Shown piece by piece: positions 23,736 to 37,600 of a stretch of 64,000 bases of DNA; the first letter of the stretch is position 1; each line of letters starts with the position of its first letter. Origin of the DNA: Hormiphora californensis (Eukaryota; Ctenophora; Tentaculata; Cydippida; Pleurobrachiidae); NCBI GenBank assembly GCA_020137815.1, contig CM035358.1, forward strand, positions 457,356 through 521,355. Reading direction: 5' to 3'. The translations under genes and the position numbers were made by a program. The notes beneath the pieces are model-generated. The model had not been told where the DNA came from. It saw only the letters and a program-made list of their open reading frames with translations, and did no database searches.

Positions 23736-25529
23736 ATGGACCCATTTGTGGAGAGGCCTGAGAAACAGGAGCAACAACCAACATTACAACTTGTGTTAGA
23801 GGAACGATCTGAAACACAGGATGATAGAAAGAGACGATACATTAGAATAGCTGCAAGGTGCGGTCACACCATTCTATCTCTCTTTGTTCTGGCTGGAGTG
23901 TGCTTCAACAGCAATAGCCGTAAGTTGGGATATTTCAGTTTAGTGGGGTGGCGGTTTATTACGTAGTCACACAGACGTATTGCCAATATTGGACAGAGTG
24001 AGTCTGTTTCTCTATTCTCTATCTATAATACATCCCTCTCTATCTCTCTCCCTTCTGAAGCTTCCCGCAAATTAATCAAGCCTTTGTTCCCACTCTCTAT
24101 CTGCAGTATTCTGATTGATACACGCTATCAGTGAACCTTCACATAGCAGAGAGATTTAAATTGGAGTACTATATCATCTTCCCTTCAGCAATATACCAAG
24201 CAGTGGAAAGTGATGATAATCTGACAGTGATTATATTTGTTGCTATGGTAGTGGTCCCTTTCACATTCTACTACGTAGCTTCTCTCCTGAATCCTGGATA
24301 TGTGCCCATTGTAGCTGAGGAGGTGAGATGTTAACCCTTCACTACCAATATACTCAACTATTTCTTCGTCAGTAACCGCTCCCCCTCCCCGTAGATTATC
24401 TCTCCATTTTCACCCAATGTATCTAACATCCCCCCAGATGGCGGCAGATAGAGCGACCCTTCTCAAGTCTACCAGTAACTACTACTGTAGATGGTGCGAT
24501 CAGGCCCAGCCAATGAGAAGCAAGCACTGCAGAGAGTGTAACCGATGCGTTAGAAGGTTTTTAAATATTCTGTTAGCCGTTAGGTGTTACATCTAACACC
24601 TAGAATGTTAAAACACCCTGTTATAATGTATACCTATCATCGTTGTGTTTTAATATCTTATGAGCAGTTTTATTTCACTCAATACACAAATATCAGCGGT
24701 GATCTACCAATCAAACAGTCCGCCAACTTTCTTTTACAATCTACCAGCTATCACTATTTACCCACCAGATTTGACCATCACTGTCCGTGGCTTGGTAACT
24801 GTGTTGGAGAAAGGAACCACCGGTACTTCGTGTTGTTCCTATTCTTTGAAGACCTCCTAATTTTCAGATGCATTGGACTTGCCTGGTAAGGAGACCTCCT
24901 CTCTCACAACAGTAAAAGTAACTCTCTGACCAGCCATTCACACATATTAAGAGCTCCTCTCCCCCGGTATATTTAACACACCTCCCATCTTGTAGGGATA
25001 CAAGCCGGTCCTCTGGTGAGGCGCTAGAGTGGATTCAATTCAATGGAATCCTGGTTATATGTGCTATAGTCCTAGTTATAGGTGCACTGGCGGTATCAGC
25101 TCTGTTCTGTTGCCACATGTACCTGGTTCTAAATGGCCTAACTACCTGGGAACATGTATCTCATAACAAGGTATGCTGTTTGGAGGAGGGAGATAATATT
25201 GGTTTTGGTTACATTACTCATTGGACCAGGTTTCTTAGAACAGTTTTTTTAAATATTACTAAGGGTTTGCCAAGCTAGACTGTGTTTAGGGCGCCCCACA
25301 CCTTCCTTTACAAATGTAAAGGGAGGGTTAGAACTTAACAACTAAGGGTAGCTTCTATACTCTGTATTGGTGATTGGTTAAACCCTCTATTTTCCCTCAG
25401 ATCACATACCTCAAGAGATGGCCTGAGGACTCAACTCCCTTTAATTTCGGTTATTGTAAAAACTGTTTTGTGTTCTGTTGCTACTGTAGCACTCAAAATT
25501 GGGAAAAATACATCAAATCTTTGACGTGA
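23736..25529 (+). CDS. ZDHHC12: ZDHHC12-type palmitoyltransferase
   Basis: Protein S-acyltransferase: transfers palmitate from palmitoyl-CoA to cysteines of proteins, in Golgi/ER membranes. Six exons: 23736-23919, 24189-24322, 24438-24556, 24769-24885, 24996-25170, 25401-25529; sum 858 nt (285 aa, human ZDHHC12 267). Four hydrophobic segments, two on each side of the cysteine-rich domain. The CRD has the full pattern: [30 protein letters not shown], then VGERNHRYF as in ZDHHC12. The TTxE motif is present (LTTWEH), followed by the family's [10 protein letters not shown]. The catalytic Cys of DHHC is intact. The C terminus is Cys-rich ([11 protein letters not shown]), a possible self-acylation site. 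AATAAA lies about 105 bases after the stop, near 25636. Confidence 0.95.
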
Positions 25530-26532
25530 CGAATGTATCGGGATTATGTCTGTGTGTGATTATGTACCATGAGTAATTTCTGAGGTGTTTCTATGTGTAG
25601 GTAAGAATGTTGTTCATTTAACGATTTGGAAAACACAATAAACCTGATTGGACACAATTTGATTGGTTGAAAAGTAAATTCAGAGAGTGTTTTGAGAATG
25701 AAATAAAAACATAAAGAAGTTGAGAGTTTGTGCTAGTGTAGTATGATAAACTGTGCTTGTAGTGTGTGTAGTACAGACAGAAGAGGGTTGTTACATGCCG
25801 CAATATTTTGTACACTGTGCAGAGATTTATAGAAATACACCACCACTCGAGTTTTAATCCACCGCCCCTCCCTCTCTTGGCCACTATCTAACTAGAAACT
25901 ACCAACCACTTTGGTAACCCCTGTATACCGAGTACCAACCCACCCTAGTGACCCTACCGGGTTTACATTTCATTTCCGTCTGATTCTCCTAGTACTGCTA
26001 GTACTGCTGTATTCCTCGAACTAAAGACACCATCCCTACCTGATGGTACACACATCCCTATCACCTGAGTCCATTGTATTGTCTTATTCAATGTGTTCCC
26101 GTCCTCACTCTCCCACCACACACAGTAAATGTTGATTCCGTGACCTCACACCACACTCCTTGTATGGTGCGCGCAGTGACTGGCTTACAATAAAAGCATT
26201 CAGTGACAACAGTGGAATATTTACGCAGTGGTAGCGCGCATGTGTCAATGTGTTACATTTGACCATCTAAGTTACATTCACAGTTGTGTTGACTGCCAGA
26301 TCGTTGGTTGTTGTTTTAATGAAATTGATTCAAATAAAACATACTGACAAACACCTTAAACCAAGAGCGATCACTCACCTGCACATCTGTATTTCACATC
26401 ATTAACATGACAGATTTGTGATTCAGCCAGAGCCCAGAAACCTTTCTTCCTAATCCCCCGATCCTGTTACCACTTCTCAGTTTCCTAGCCCCAATAACCA
26501 CTAACCTCTCTCCCTATCATTATAGCAGCAGT
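25530..26532. other. Intergenic, ZDHHC12 3' region and YIPF promoter region
   Basis: No gene seen on either strand. It contains a poly-A signal candidate (aataaa at about 25636) for ZDHHC12. Otherwise unremarkable. Confidence 0.6.
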
Positions 26533-29133
26533 ATGTCTGATAAAGAACCTATTCTGAATCCCTCAGAGTTTGAGATAGATTTCCAGGAGTTTAGTAACAC
26601 ACTGCTACCCGATACCGCTACAGTTCCTCTTGGTGGTGGGGCACCCCCTCCCTACCAACCCCCTGGTGAGAGGGTGACCTGGACATCATGTCATTTTGAA
26701 TTGTATTAGTTTCCAGTTTCTCATTTTCAATATTTTCCATTCCCAGGCACATCGTCTGATTACAAGATAGCAGTTGACTCTGATACTGAGTTGGACTCAA
26801 CGAACCTGCTGAGATCAGAGGATGGCTCTACACCAGCTACCAGTGCATTCTGGTCTCTTGAGTTTTACCAGCAGTTCTTCAATGTAAACGATGAAATTGT
26901 AAGTTTCTATTTGTATCTCCTCAATTTTATCATGTCCCTTCATTTCTAGTTTGATCTCCACCCCTGTCTTCTTTCCAACTGTAACACACCCCCCACTCCA
27001 GGTTCTAGACAGGTTACTTCACGCCTGCCTACCTCTACCCTCTAACGACTTTATGGGTAAACTCAGGCCCTCCCCTGATATCTATGGACCTCTGTGGGTT
27101 TGTATAACCCTGGTATTCTCAACTGCCATCAGTGGTAACATGGCTGATTTCTTTGCTAGTATGGGGGATGATACGGAGTGGACTTACGACTTCAAAAAAG
27201 GTAGGTGCCTACACTCTATTTCATTGTTTAACTCTGTCAGAGCATTGACCTGATCCTATCCTCATTTCTCGGAGCGTGCGAGAACTGTGGCCAGAGCATT
27301 GACAGTTCATGACAGAACTCCATTTTATGCCCTAAACATTCCATCAAACTCACATCTTCTTCTTCCCAGTAACGATAGCAGCAACAGTGATATTCCTGTA
27401 TGTGACAACTGTCCCTGCCTCCCTATCCGGATATCTCTGGTGGAGAAAGAGTAACACTGAACTAAAGCTAGTGGAGAGTCTATCACTGTACGGCTACTCT
27501 CTTACTGTCTTCATTCCCGCTTCTGTAAGTCAAGTTGTTTGTCCCGTGGATTGGTATGATGTTATGTTGCCAAGAATAAATGGTAATTACCCATCAAGAA
27601 TCATTCTTTCTCCCACAGATACTGCTGTGTATAAATCACGATTGGATCCGGTGGATTCTTGTTCTAGTGATTATAGGAACTAGTGGTAAGTTATATACAG
27701 ATAGAGACATGCCCCCGTTTAAAACAACACAAAATAACACAGTCACGTACTGGCACCATTTAGTGATAATAACAGTAAATCGAATATCACGCACAAAACA
27801 AAGCGATTACAAATCGAATCACGCACTGACGCCACTTTGTTATATCGAGCATAAATACAATGTCACGCACTGACTACAGTTACACATTGAGTCACGTACC
27901 TCACGTCACAATGTAACATAGTCAGGACCACTATTGGTGCGCGGTCGTGCCCACGGAAGGAGTGCTTGGATCATCTTGAAACCGGTTTTAAGTTCACTAA
28001 TGTATACCCAAAAGGGTCTGTAGCCATTTGGGTGATGTTCTGACAATCCAATCACGAGTTATGACCGAAAAACAGTGAAAAAAGACGTTTTAAAGTGACA
28101 AAAAGGAGGATCTGAACACAGCCCTTATATGAAGGGCTGGGGCTTTGAAACTTCTTGTGTGGACAGAGAATTGTCCAAATTTGCAGTGTCAACTTTCAGA
28201 TAGTTTCTATCTTTTGTAGTTATCTAATTACAGTCGTTTAAACATGTGAGAAGTTGCTAAAGGGGCCTATAATACTGCTTGTGAAGTGATCACTTGACGA
28301 GATTTGCCCAATTAGACAGCGGATTAAAGCATACAAGCGGTAAGAGCAAGCAATATGAGACGGAAGTAGTACCTAATCGCCCTGTTTTGCAGGGTCATAC
28401 AGATCGTCTCACATGTTTAAACGACTCTAATTAGATAACTACAAAAGATAGAAACTATCTGAAAGTTGACACTGCAAATTTGGACAATTCTCTGTCCACA
28501 CAAGAAGTTTCAAAGCCCCAGCCCTTCATATAAGGGCTGTAATCAGATCCTCCTTTTTGTCACTTTAAAACGTCTTTTTTCACTGTTTTTCGGTCATAAC
28601 TCCTGATTGGATTGTCAGAACATCACCCAAATGGCTACAGACACTTTTGGGTATACATTAGTGAACTTAAAACCGGTTTCAAGATGATCCAAGCACTCCT
28701 TCCGTGGGCACGACCGCGCACCAATAGTGGTCCTGACTAACACAACGGCGGGCTGCCTGTGTAAATACAACATTATTTCTCTTCTGCACATTACTAATAC
28801 ATCTTGTTCTGCAGGTGCTGTGTTGACCCTCACTATATGGAAGTTGCTGGCAGGAGAGCCACGTCAAATGGCTCTTATTATAACAGCAGTACTGGCTGCA
28901 CTACATGTAGCCCTTATCCTACTGTTCAAGGTGACCTGACTTATACATGTTATATTGAGTTGTTCAAACACTGATGAGCCAGACTCATAACAATAGAAAA
29001 ATGTATATTCATTAGATATTATTAGATGGTTATTTTCATGGTTTAGGATTCTAACACCACCTCTTCTTTTCAGATGTATTTCTTCGCCCAAACGTCAAAA
29101 GCACCTACTCCAGCACCAGTGCCAACAAGATGA
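26533..29133 (+). CDS. YIPF1: Yip1-family membrane protein, YIPF1/YIPF2 type
   Basis: Five-pass Golgi membrane protein of the Yip1 family, which binds Rab GTPases and YIF1 partners in ER-Golgi traffic. Seven exons: 26533-26665, 26747-26898, 27002-27200, 27370-27524, 27619-27685, 28815-28930, 29074-29133; sum 882 nt (293 aa, human YIPF1 306). N-terminal cytosolic acidic region (MSDKEPILNPSEFEIDFQEF), then the subfamily block SFWxxExYxxxF seen as AFWSLEFYQQFFNV, then PDIYGPLWVCITLVFSTAIS (first membrane segment), VTIAATVIFLYV, YGYSLTVFIPA and further hydrophobic segments. All phases agree. The fifth intron (27686-28814) contains a foldback element. YIPF1 and YIPF2 cannot be told apart here. Confidence 0.94.
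27919..28739. mobile_element. Foldback element, copy 1, in YIPF intron 5
   Basis: Nearly perfect inverted arms 27919-28252 and 28407-28739 (about 334 bp each) with a 154-bp unique loop. The outer ends are tagtcaggaccactattgg and its complement, which may include a TA target duplication. No coding capacity. A second, shortened copy is at 50340-50895. RNA of this intron would form a very long hairpin. Confidence 0.9.
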
Positions 29134-31676
29134 TTTAAAATGTTCCCTATTTTGTATTGAAGTGGATTATTTTTGGCATACACAATGTGATGCAGCTTTG
29201 TGTGCGTCATGGGTGTTTAATATTTGAAAATGAATATTAACTGTGAGAGTGGAAATACTGTTTGGGGTTTTGAAGGGATATAGCGTGTTCTAGTTAATTG
29301 ACTTGAAGAGTGTATTATTTGCATGACTGCTACTGTACAGTGTAAACTGTTTTTTAATTTTCTCTGCAGAGACAACTGTAGAACAGATGGTAAACCAAGA
29401 TTTATTATTATCAACTCCCTCCCCTATGAAGTATGAATGCTAGACATTTCACCTCCAACCTTAGAACTATAAAGTTGACTAATATAAAGTCAATTGCTTG
29501 TTGTACATTAAAGTGATCTACTGAGAGCCCCCCCCCTCCCCTCTGATGATTGATCTCATTAGACCCATCTGCCATCACCCAACAATTATTGCCCCAGAGC
29601 GTGAGTCTTCAATCCCCCTCCCCTGGGCAGTAAGGCAGTTAGTTACACCCCGAAATGAAGTTACAGGGGGCTAAAGAGGGGCATACAACCCAATATCAGA
29701 TCTATTATGTGTTGTGTCAGTTGTCTCATCTTTTAGCAGTAATAGAAACTATTCAGTTGCCCCTTCTTAGTGCCCCTCATTAGAAATCAGTGTACCCAGC
29801 TAGGGGTGAGTGGGGGTATTGGAAAGTGGGGATGTTAACTGGGACAGTTCAATATTGGATCCCTATATCCGTTTCTTTGTCTCTTCGATTTCCCTTGTGC
29901 ACGATGCTATCATCTCGCCTTCGCCCCGCCTCGCGGAGGCGAGAAGCAGTGGACGCGAGAGCGGAGCAGATGAGACGCTTAGAGAGAGAACGCCTGCGAC
30001 ATCGAGAGGAGCTCAAGGCCAGAGACAGCGCTCGCATAGAGCATCACGCGACCGAGAGCAGCAGACCAGCCCAGAGCGGTGTCGTAGCAGGCTGACGTTC
30101 ACGAGAGCGGACAAGATCCCCCTCCTCCTTATCCTCTTCTCTTCGCTCGACTCTCACTCGTTCTCGTCCTCCTTTCTCTCTCTCCTCTCTCTCTCATCTC
30201 GCATGCTACTTCCTCCCTTGTCACAGTCTACATCACCACTCCCCCTTCTGTGTGTGTAGACAGTGTACATGTGAAGTCCGGATGATCAACCACCACCGTT
30301 CACCTTCCCTCTGTATATCGATCAGTTTTTAGTCTTCATATTCAGCTTTGTGTAACTGTAGAATGAGTTTTCAGCTGGCCCACCTGGTTCTTATAAAGAT
30401 AGCATACTCGCTACTCAGTTGACAGTTGTATAACTTTGAAAGAGAGCTATTGTACTATACTTTAATTATCGATATCGGTAGTATCAATACGGTATTATCT
30501 TTCTGGAAGTGATCAAGGTTGCATAACGCTGTAATATGTAAATTTGATCACGGGAAATTCAGAAGGGAACTAGCGATTGTAGGAAGTGTTCCAGTGGTAA
30601 TCGTATTGCTGCTTCCAAGGTAGATCAGAGCTTGGAGTGTGATTCTTTCTGTAACTTGGTGTTAGCAGTACTGTTTCAAGTAACAGCTGCAACCAATTGA
30701 ACTTTAATAATGTACACTAGTTATGCCTCGGAAATTATGTTAACTCATGCATTGAAACTTAGAGTTAGGCAATCTTTCCTGTATTAATCCCGTATTAATT
30801 TCCTGTCATAGCTATAATATGTTATAGCGTGCTTTACTTTACAGAGCGAGGGGGGGGGAGAGAGAGATAGAGAGAGATAGAGAGAAATATTGATAACTAG
30901 AGAGAGTTAGAAGTAGGAAGAGAGAGAGGGCATTTACGCGATGAATTGCCCCATTAAACCGCAGTTAGCACATGGTTCACTCCTATTGTTCCCTTTAGCC
31001 TTCCCCCTGCGGTTTATACTGCCCACGGCTTTCCGGAATGTACTACCCCTCCCCTGTTAAGCGGGGGGGGGGGGGGCATTCTCTCTCCCTTCTTTTAAGT
31101 CCTTTCTATCTTTCCCTCTCTTCTTTTGGTATGGGATCAATTGTTTCGCGGTTAAATGTACTGTGTTCTCCTTCCTCCTGAACTTCTGCCCTTCTTCAGT
31201 AGACGTGTACATTACCCATCCTGGAGTCCTGTTTTTGTTCTGATTTACCGTAATTGCCAATCTCTATTATAATTTGGAGATGTCGCGTGATGGTCGTTCG
31301 TTAGGCGGTATCTAAGCGACAGTGCTCCTTCATAAAACAAGCTGTAAAGCTGTTGCTCACACTTTTGGAACTTCCAGTAGAAGTAAATTTATATTTTCGA
31401 ATGAATTTTAACATGCCAGTCACCATAGTTATCAATTCAGTTGCCATGGCAACCGTGTTATTGACGTTGAAAGTGGTGAAATGAGCCACACGGCGAAGCC
31501 GGGTGGGTTATCAAAAGGCCCTTACTTGGACGCACCCAATGGGTGCGCTAGTACCAATATAATTTGAATAGTTGCTCGGTTGGAATTCATTTATCTCCCC
31601 TACCAGACATTAAACTAAAAATGTAGCAGCTTGGATTTTAGTACAGTAGCCTGCTAAAACAGTATCCTCTACAACT
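29134..31676. other. Intergenic region with a CpG-rich Arg/Ser-type open stretch
   Basis: Mostly AT-rich with G and GA runs (30849-30930, 31061-31077). At 29904-30093 an open frame from ATG gives about 62 residues rich in Arg and Glu (REAVDARAEQMRRLERERLR), followed after one TGA by RSRERTRSPSSLSSSLRST in the same frame to about 30250. Its CpG content is higher than its surroundings. It could be an RS-domain gene relic or an exon of an unseen gene; I cannot link it to others. Confidence 0.35.
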
Positions 31677-34600
31677 ATGGTACAACATTCCTTATTGTCC
31701 CATGTCTTGGTTCTGCTTCTGTCTCTATGTAGTGGATTCAATATTGATATCCTGTCTCCCTACGTAATCACAACAGACCAGCCGGGTTCCTATTTTGGGT
31801 ACAAAGTAGCCCTCCACCAGTATGATAACACTGGATATGTGCTGGTGAGTTTGGGAAACCCTGGACATTTCCCTACCACTATTCGAGGCCCCCCAACCCC
31901 CTCACATCGTTCACTCACCATCTCCCTCATCCCTAACAGTAACACCTCTTCCCAATCCCAGGTATCAGCCCCGCTTGCCAACACTACAGTACCCAAGTCA
32001 GGGGCAGTATACAAGTGCCCGATACTGAATGGAACATGTACCGACCTGATAGAGGAGTTCACTGCTGAGGGGAACAGGTACCCTCTAGAGCAATACTAGA
32101 TCCTTTTTTATCCTTCTCCCAGAAGGATCCTTAACCCCACTTTGGGTCTCCCGGTATAGAGGTTACCTTTGTTGAGTAACAAGGTTACCCAGGGCCGTTT
32201 TTTCTACTAACAACAATTGTTCTTTCCAATCAGTTCACTATTCCACGTTTGCCCATTCAGGTATGTGAAGGAGGACGATTTACGGGGTTCCAAAGGCAGT
32301 AGTTACACCCAGACAGACACATACACGATACAAACTGAGGAGATATCGGGACAAATGATGGGTGCCACCCTTCAATCCACCCCAGATAATAACAATATAC
32401 TGGCTTGTGCTCACAGGTAACAATTTCACCTTAGATTAGGAAGTTAAAATGGGAAAGTTTCTTAGAGATTAGGAGGTTAAAGTGGGAAAGTTTCTTAGAG
32501 ATAAGGAGGTCAAAGTGGGAAAGTTTCTTAGAGATTAGGTGGTTAAAATGGGAAAGTTTATTCGAGATTAGGAGGTAAAAGTGGGAAGGTTTCTTAGAGA
32601 TTAGGAGGTCAAAGTGGGAAAGTTTCTTAGAGATCAGGAGGTCAAAGTGGGAGAGTTTCTTAGAGATAAGGAGGTCAAAGTGGGAAAGTTTCTTAGAGAT
32701 CAGGAGGTCAAAGTGGGAAAGTTTCTTAGAGATCAGGAGGTCAAAGTGGGAAAGTTTCTTAGAGATAAGGAGGTCAAAGTGGGAAAGTTTCTTAGAGATC
32801 AGGAGGTCAAAGTGGGAAAGTTTCTTAGAGATAAGGAGGTTAAAATGGGAAAGTTTCTTAGAGATTAGGAGGTCAAAGTGGGAAAGTTTCTTAGAGATTA
32901 GGAGGTTAAAATGGGAAAGTTTCTTAGAGATTAGGAGGTCAAAATGGGAAAGTTTCTTAGAGATTAGGAGGTCAAAGTGGGAAAGTTTCTTAGAGATAAG
33001 GAGGTCAAAGTGGGAAAGTTTCTTAGAGATCAGGAGGTCAAAGTGGGAAAGTTTCTTAGAGATAAGGAGGTCAAAGTGGGAAAGTTTATTAGAGATAAGG
33101 AAGTCAAAGTGGGAAAGTTTCTTAGAGATAAGGAGGTTAAAATGGGAAAGTTTCTTAGAGATAAGGAGGTCAAAGTGGGAAAGTTTCTTAGAGATCAGGA
33201 GGTCAAAGTGGGAAAGTTTCTTAGAGATAAGGAGGTTAAAATGGGAAAGTTTCTTAGAGATTAGGAGGTCAAAGTGGGAAAGTTTCTTAGAGATTAGGAG
33301 GTTAAAATGGGAAAGTTTCTTAGAGATTAGGAGGTCAAAATGGGAAAGTTTCTTAGAGATTAGGAGGTTAAAATGGGAAAGTTTCTTAAAGATAAGGTTA
33401 AAGTGAGAAAGTTTCTTAGAGATAAGGTCAAAGTGGGAAAGTTTCTTAGAGATTAGGAGGTCAAAGTGGGAAAGTTTCTTAGAGATAAGGTCAAAGTGGG
33501 AAATTTTCTTAGAGATTAGGAGGTCAAAGTGGGAAAGTTTCTTAGAGATTAGGAGGTCAAAGTGGGAAAGTTTCTAAGAGATTAGGAGGTCAAAGTGGGA
33601 AAGTTTCTTAGAGATAAGGTCAAAGTGGGATAGTTTGTTAGAGATTAGGAGGTTAAAATGGGAAAGTTTCTTAGAGATAAGGTCAAAGTGGGAAAGTTTC
33701 TTAGAGATTAGGAGGTCAAAGTGGGAAAAATTCTTAGAGATAAGGTCAAAGTGGGATAGTTTGTTAGAGATTAGGAGGTTAAAGTGAGAAAGTTACTTAG
33801 AGATAAGGTCAAATTGGGAAAGTTTCTTAGAGATTAGGAGGTCAAAGTGGGAAAGTTTCTTAGAGATTAGATCAAAGTGGAAAAGTTTCTTAGAGATAAG
33901 GTCAAAGTGGGAAAGTTTCTTAGAGATTAGGAGGTCAAAGTGGGAAAGTTTCTTAGAGATAAGGTCAAAGTGGGAAAGTTTCTTAGAGATTAGGAGGTCA
34001 AAGTGGGAAAGTTTCTTAGAGATAAGGTCAAAGTGGGAAAGTTTCTTAGAGATAAGGAGGTCAAAGTGGGAAAGTTTCTTAGAGATTATGAGGTCAAAGT
34101 GGGAAAGTTTCTTAGAGATAAGGTCAAAGTGGGAAAGTTTCTTAGAGATAAGGAGGTCAAAGTGGGAAAGTTTCTTAGAGATAAGGAGGTCAAAGTGGGA
34201 AAGTTTCTTAGATATTAGGAGGTCAAAGTGGGAAAGCTTCTTAGAGATAAGGTCAAAGTTGGAAAGTTTCTTAGAGAGAAGGAGGTCATAGCGGGAAAGT
34301 TTCTTAGAGATTAAGAGGTTAAAATGGGAAAGTTTCTTAGAGATTAGATCTCCTCCATAATCTAGAGACACCCTCCCCCCTTCAGATATGAGAGCTGGTA
34401 TCTACAGGTGTATCTAACTACGGACACCTATCCACGACAACTAACAGGGGGTTGCAAGGTGCTGTCTGGAGATTTTACCTATGACGGCTCTGAATCAGAC
34501 AATCTGGGATATAAACCCTGCTATCAGGAGGAAACAGGGTAGGTCTGGGATTTAGATCAGTAGTCTATAATAACATATTCTTTGTTTCTATCAACTTATA

Positions 34601-37600
34601 TCTTACCCATCCATCATCCCAGGCACCGAGAGTATGGAATGTGTGAGGCGGGGATGTCAGCATTTCTACTAGATGATGAGCTGATACTCGGGGCACCCGG
34701 GTACAACGTGGGGAATGGGGGGATATTCAGGTACGGGAATGTGACAGTTGACAGAATATCTTTTCATTCTTCACCCTATCTTTTGAATGCTATTTACCAA
34801 CTACTCAATGGCACATTTCGTATTAAGAACTGTACCTCTCGGTATAGGTATGATACAGGCTCATTCGTGCTAAGTAGAGAGGCCAGCAAGACGTACAAAG
34901 ATGAAACTGCCAGCAACCCCTACATTGGTAAGATACAACCCGAGTTGTTGCCGTTCTCAGGGTCCAGCATAGCCCCCCCCCCCCCCCCAGGGTTCATTAG
35001 TTGAATATCAGCCCAATTATTGATATTAATAATTTATTGATTCTACTTTGCTCTTCATTCTGCAATAGCAGTAGTTCAGTTTTATCATCTTGCAGGGTAT
35101 AGTACGATAGTATGTGATTGGAATGCCGATGGGGTTATGGATATCATTAGTGGAGGTCCAAGAGCTAACAGATACCGTGGACAGGTACTGGGCCATCCAA
35201 AGCATCACATTGATTTGATTTTCAAACTAAAAGGTCTACAATACAGGGACACAAACACGCGTAGATATAGACACACATAATATAGATATAAAGATAAATT
35301 TCCCTGTACAATAGAGCCAGATAGCGGAGGGCTGTAGACAGCGCTTACACCTATCAAGAGAAATATTAAATCAATTTATTGGGCAATAAAATCCTACTAT
35401 TTTCACCCCTTTCAGTTCTTTGCTCAGCCCTGTAACAATTACCCTACTACTAGGTGTTCGTATATCAGCCGTCTAATGATGGACAAGGATTGCCCCTGGT
35501 TGTGAACCTGCCTGTGGATCTGGTTGGTGAACAGATGGGTAGTTACTATGGGTCTACCCTGGCCTGCAGTGATGTCACTGGGGATGGTATTGCTGATCTT
35601 ATAGTCGGTTAGTTATCAGAGCATTGACAGGTTGGAAATTACTGCTATCATTCGGCTGATATTTCACTAGTATTCCCAGCTTCACCAGGCCTTTTGTTTA
35701 GGTGCACCCCAGTACGCTACAAGAGATGAGAATCTGGGAGGACTTTACAACCCAGATACAGGGAGGGTCTACCTATATCCTGGCATATCCGCGGGAGATA
35801 CTTTCTTCCCCTCCAACTATAACACTACAGTAACGGTAAGGGAACTCTTTTTAAAATAGGAAATACGTTTAGACTCTCTCTCTCTAGCCTTGCTAGTAAA
35901 GAACTATCCCCAGGTTCAAAAGATTACTGGAGCGAGTTCAGGGGAGGGGTTAGGTTTCTCTCTATCGGTTGTTGGGGATCTAGATCAGGATGGTATAGGA
36001 GACCTGGCTATTGGAAGTCCCTACTACAACAACGGACAGGTGAGAGGAGATTATATACAGAGATGACCAAGTCAATCTGTTAACGACTTTAAGATGGATC
36101 GTTAGTTAATGGGAAGTTTTATCAAATCTTTGTTTCAGGGTAAGATAACAATATTTTTCGGATCGGCGGATGGTCTGAAACTGGTCCAGGTGATAACCCC
36201 TCTTGACATTGGATTTGGTGGAGGTCTAACTAATTTTGGACAGAGCATCGATGGAGGTATTCATCCTTTGTCCTCCTCTTTTTTAATCCCCATACCACAT
36301 GAGCCAGAGAGATTGTACTGAGAGAGATTGTAGTGAACCACTCTTTATTTCTCCAGGGAAGGATTTGGATGACAATGGTTTTGCTGACATAGCAATAGGA
36401 TCCCAAGGCACAGTTATATTCCTCCGTTCCCTGCCCATTCTCGATGTTGTGGCATCCATAGCAACGGTTACCAAGGAATTCAATCCCATGGGGACACCAT
36501 CAGTTGTCACACCCGATGGCCTGAAAGTTGGGCTAAATCTACAGGTACACAACAGGCAATGAATCAAACCAGAATATTTTCTGAAGCCCTCATTCCCTAT
36601 GTGACATTGGTCAATCCTATTTCTCATTAGGTGTGTTTCAAGCTACCCCAAGACAGCACCTCTCCCCTGACTATCTCCTACTCGCTCACTATAGATGCCG
36701 GTCATGTGGACACAGGGACTGCTAGGATCTTCTCTCCTGTACCCGGCACAAAACAGCAATCACAGGTTAGTTGAAGGCTTCCCCAGTCCCCCTAGTTTAT
36801 AAAACTGATGCAATTGGACCCCGATTTGAAATGACCTGCATCATTCTAAACGATATTATCTGATTCAGGTGTATGAAGGTTCATTGACCGTGGTGAATGG
36901 TGCTTCAGATCCCACCTGTTCCGATGACATCCCCGCCCTATCTAGGGGTCCACTTGGTTTCATTCTAGATCCTATCGTGGTGAGTCACCCTCACCCAATA
37001 ATCCATCCTGAGTGTGCTAATCATGGTTCTTTTTTTAATTTCCTAACAACAAATCCTTCAGTTCACATTAACGGGAGGGATTGTTGATGGTCCAAATATC
37101 TCATTCTCCGCCCGGAAGTCTCTCAATGTAGACCTCCTCTCTGCCGCACAACTCTCCCTACCAGTTACCAGTGACTGTCCCTCCGCAACCAGACAGTGCA
37201 TTACTGATATGAAGATAGAATTTGGAAAACTCTCCTATTTAGGACAAGTTAGTGTTTCTTCTTATCTTGATCTCGAACCCTTCTTTTTCCTCTTCAAATT
37301 TTGCAATATTTTATAATCGTTATCTATTTACAGGATAAGCACCCCCTGGTGTATGGTACAGTGGAGCAGTTTACCCTACCACTATTGGTAACTAATATAG
37401 GGCCAGATACAGCCTATGGAGCGTCTCTCTACCTCTCCATCCCCTCTAGCGTGCCCCTCCTGGGACCCCCAAAATGCTCCATCGATAAGGTTTGTATTGT
37501 TAAATTTTGATAAAATATTCCGATGAGTGAGAGTGAGAATGCAAATGCTCTCTTACTCTATTATGTACCGTGAATGTTGTTCACTGACCCAATATTCCAG

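Noticed and set aside
32430-34348. CRISPR-like array
   Set aside because: Units are contiguous with no unique spacers, inside a eukaryotic intron.
32614-34371. Repetitive open frames of up to 192 codons in integrin intron 2
   Set aside because: Product of a minisatellite whose unit is a multiple of three; flanked by splice sites that join the integrin exons in phase.
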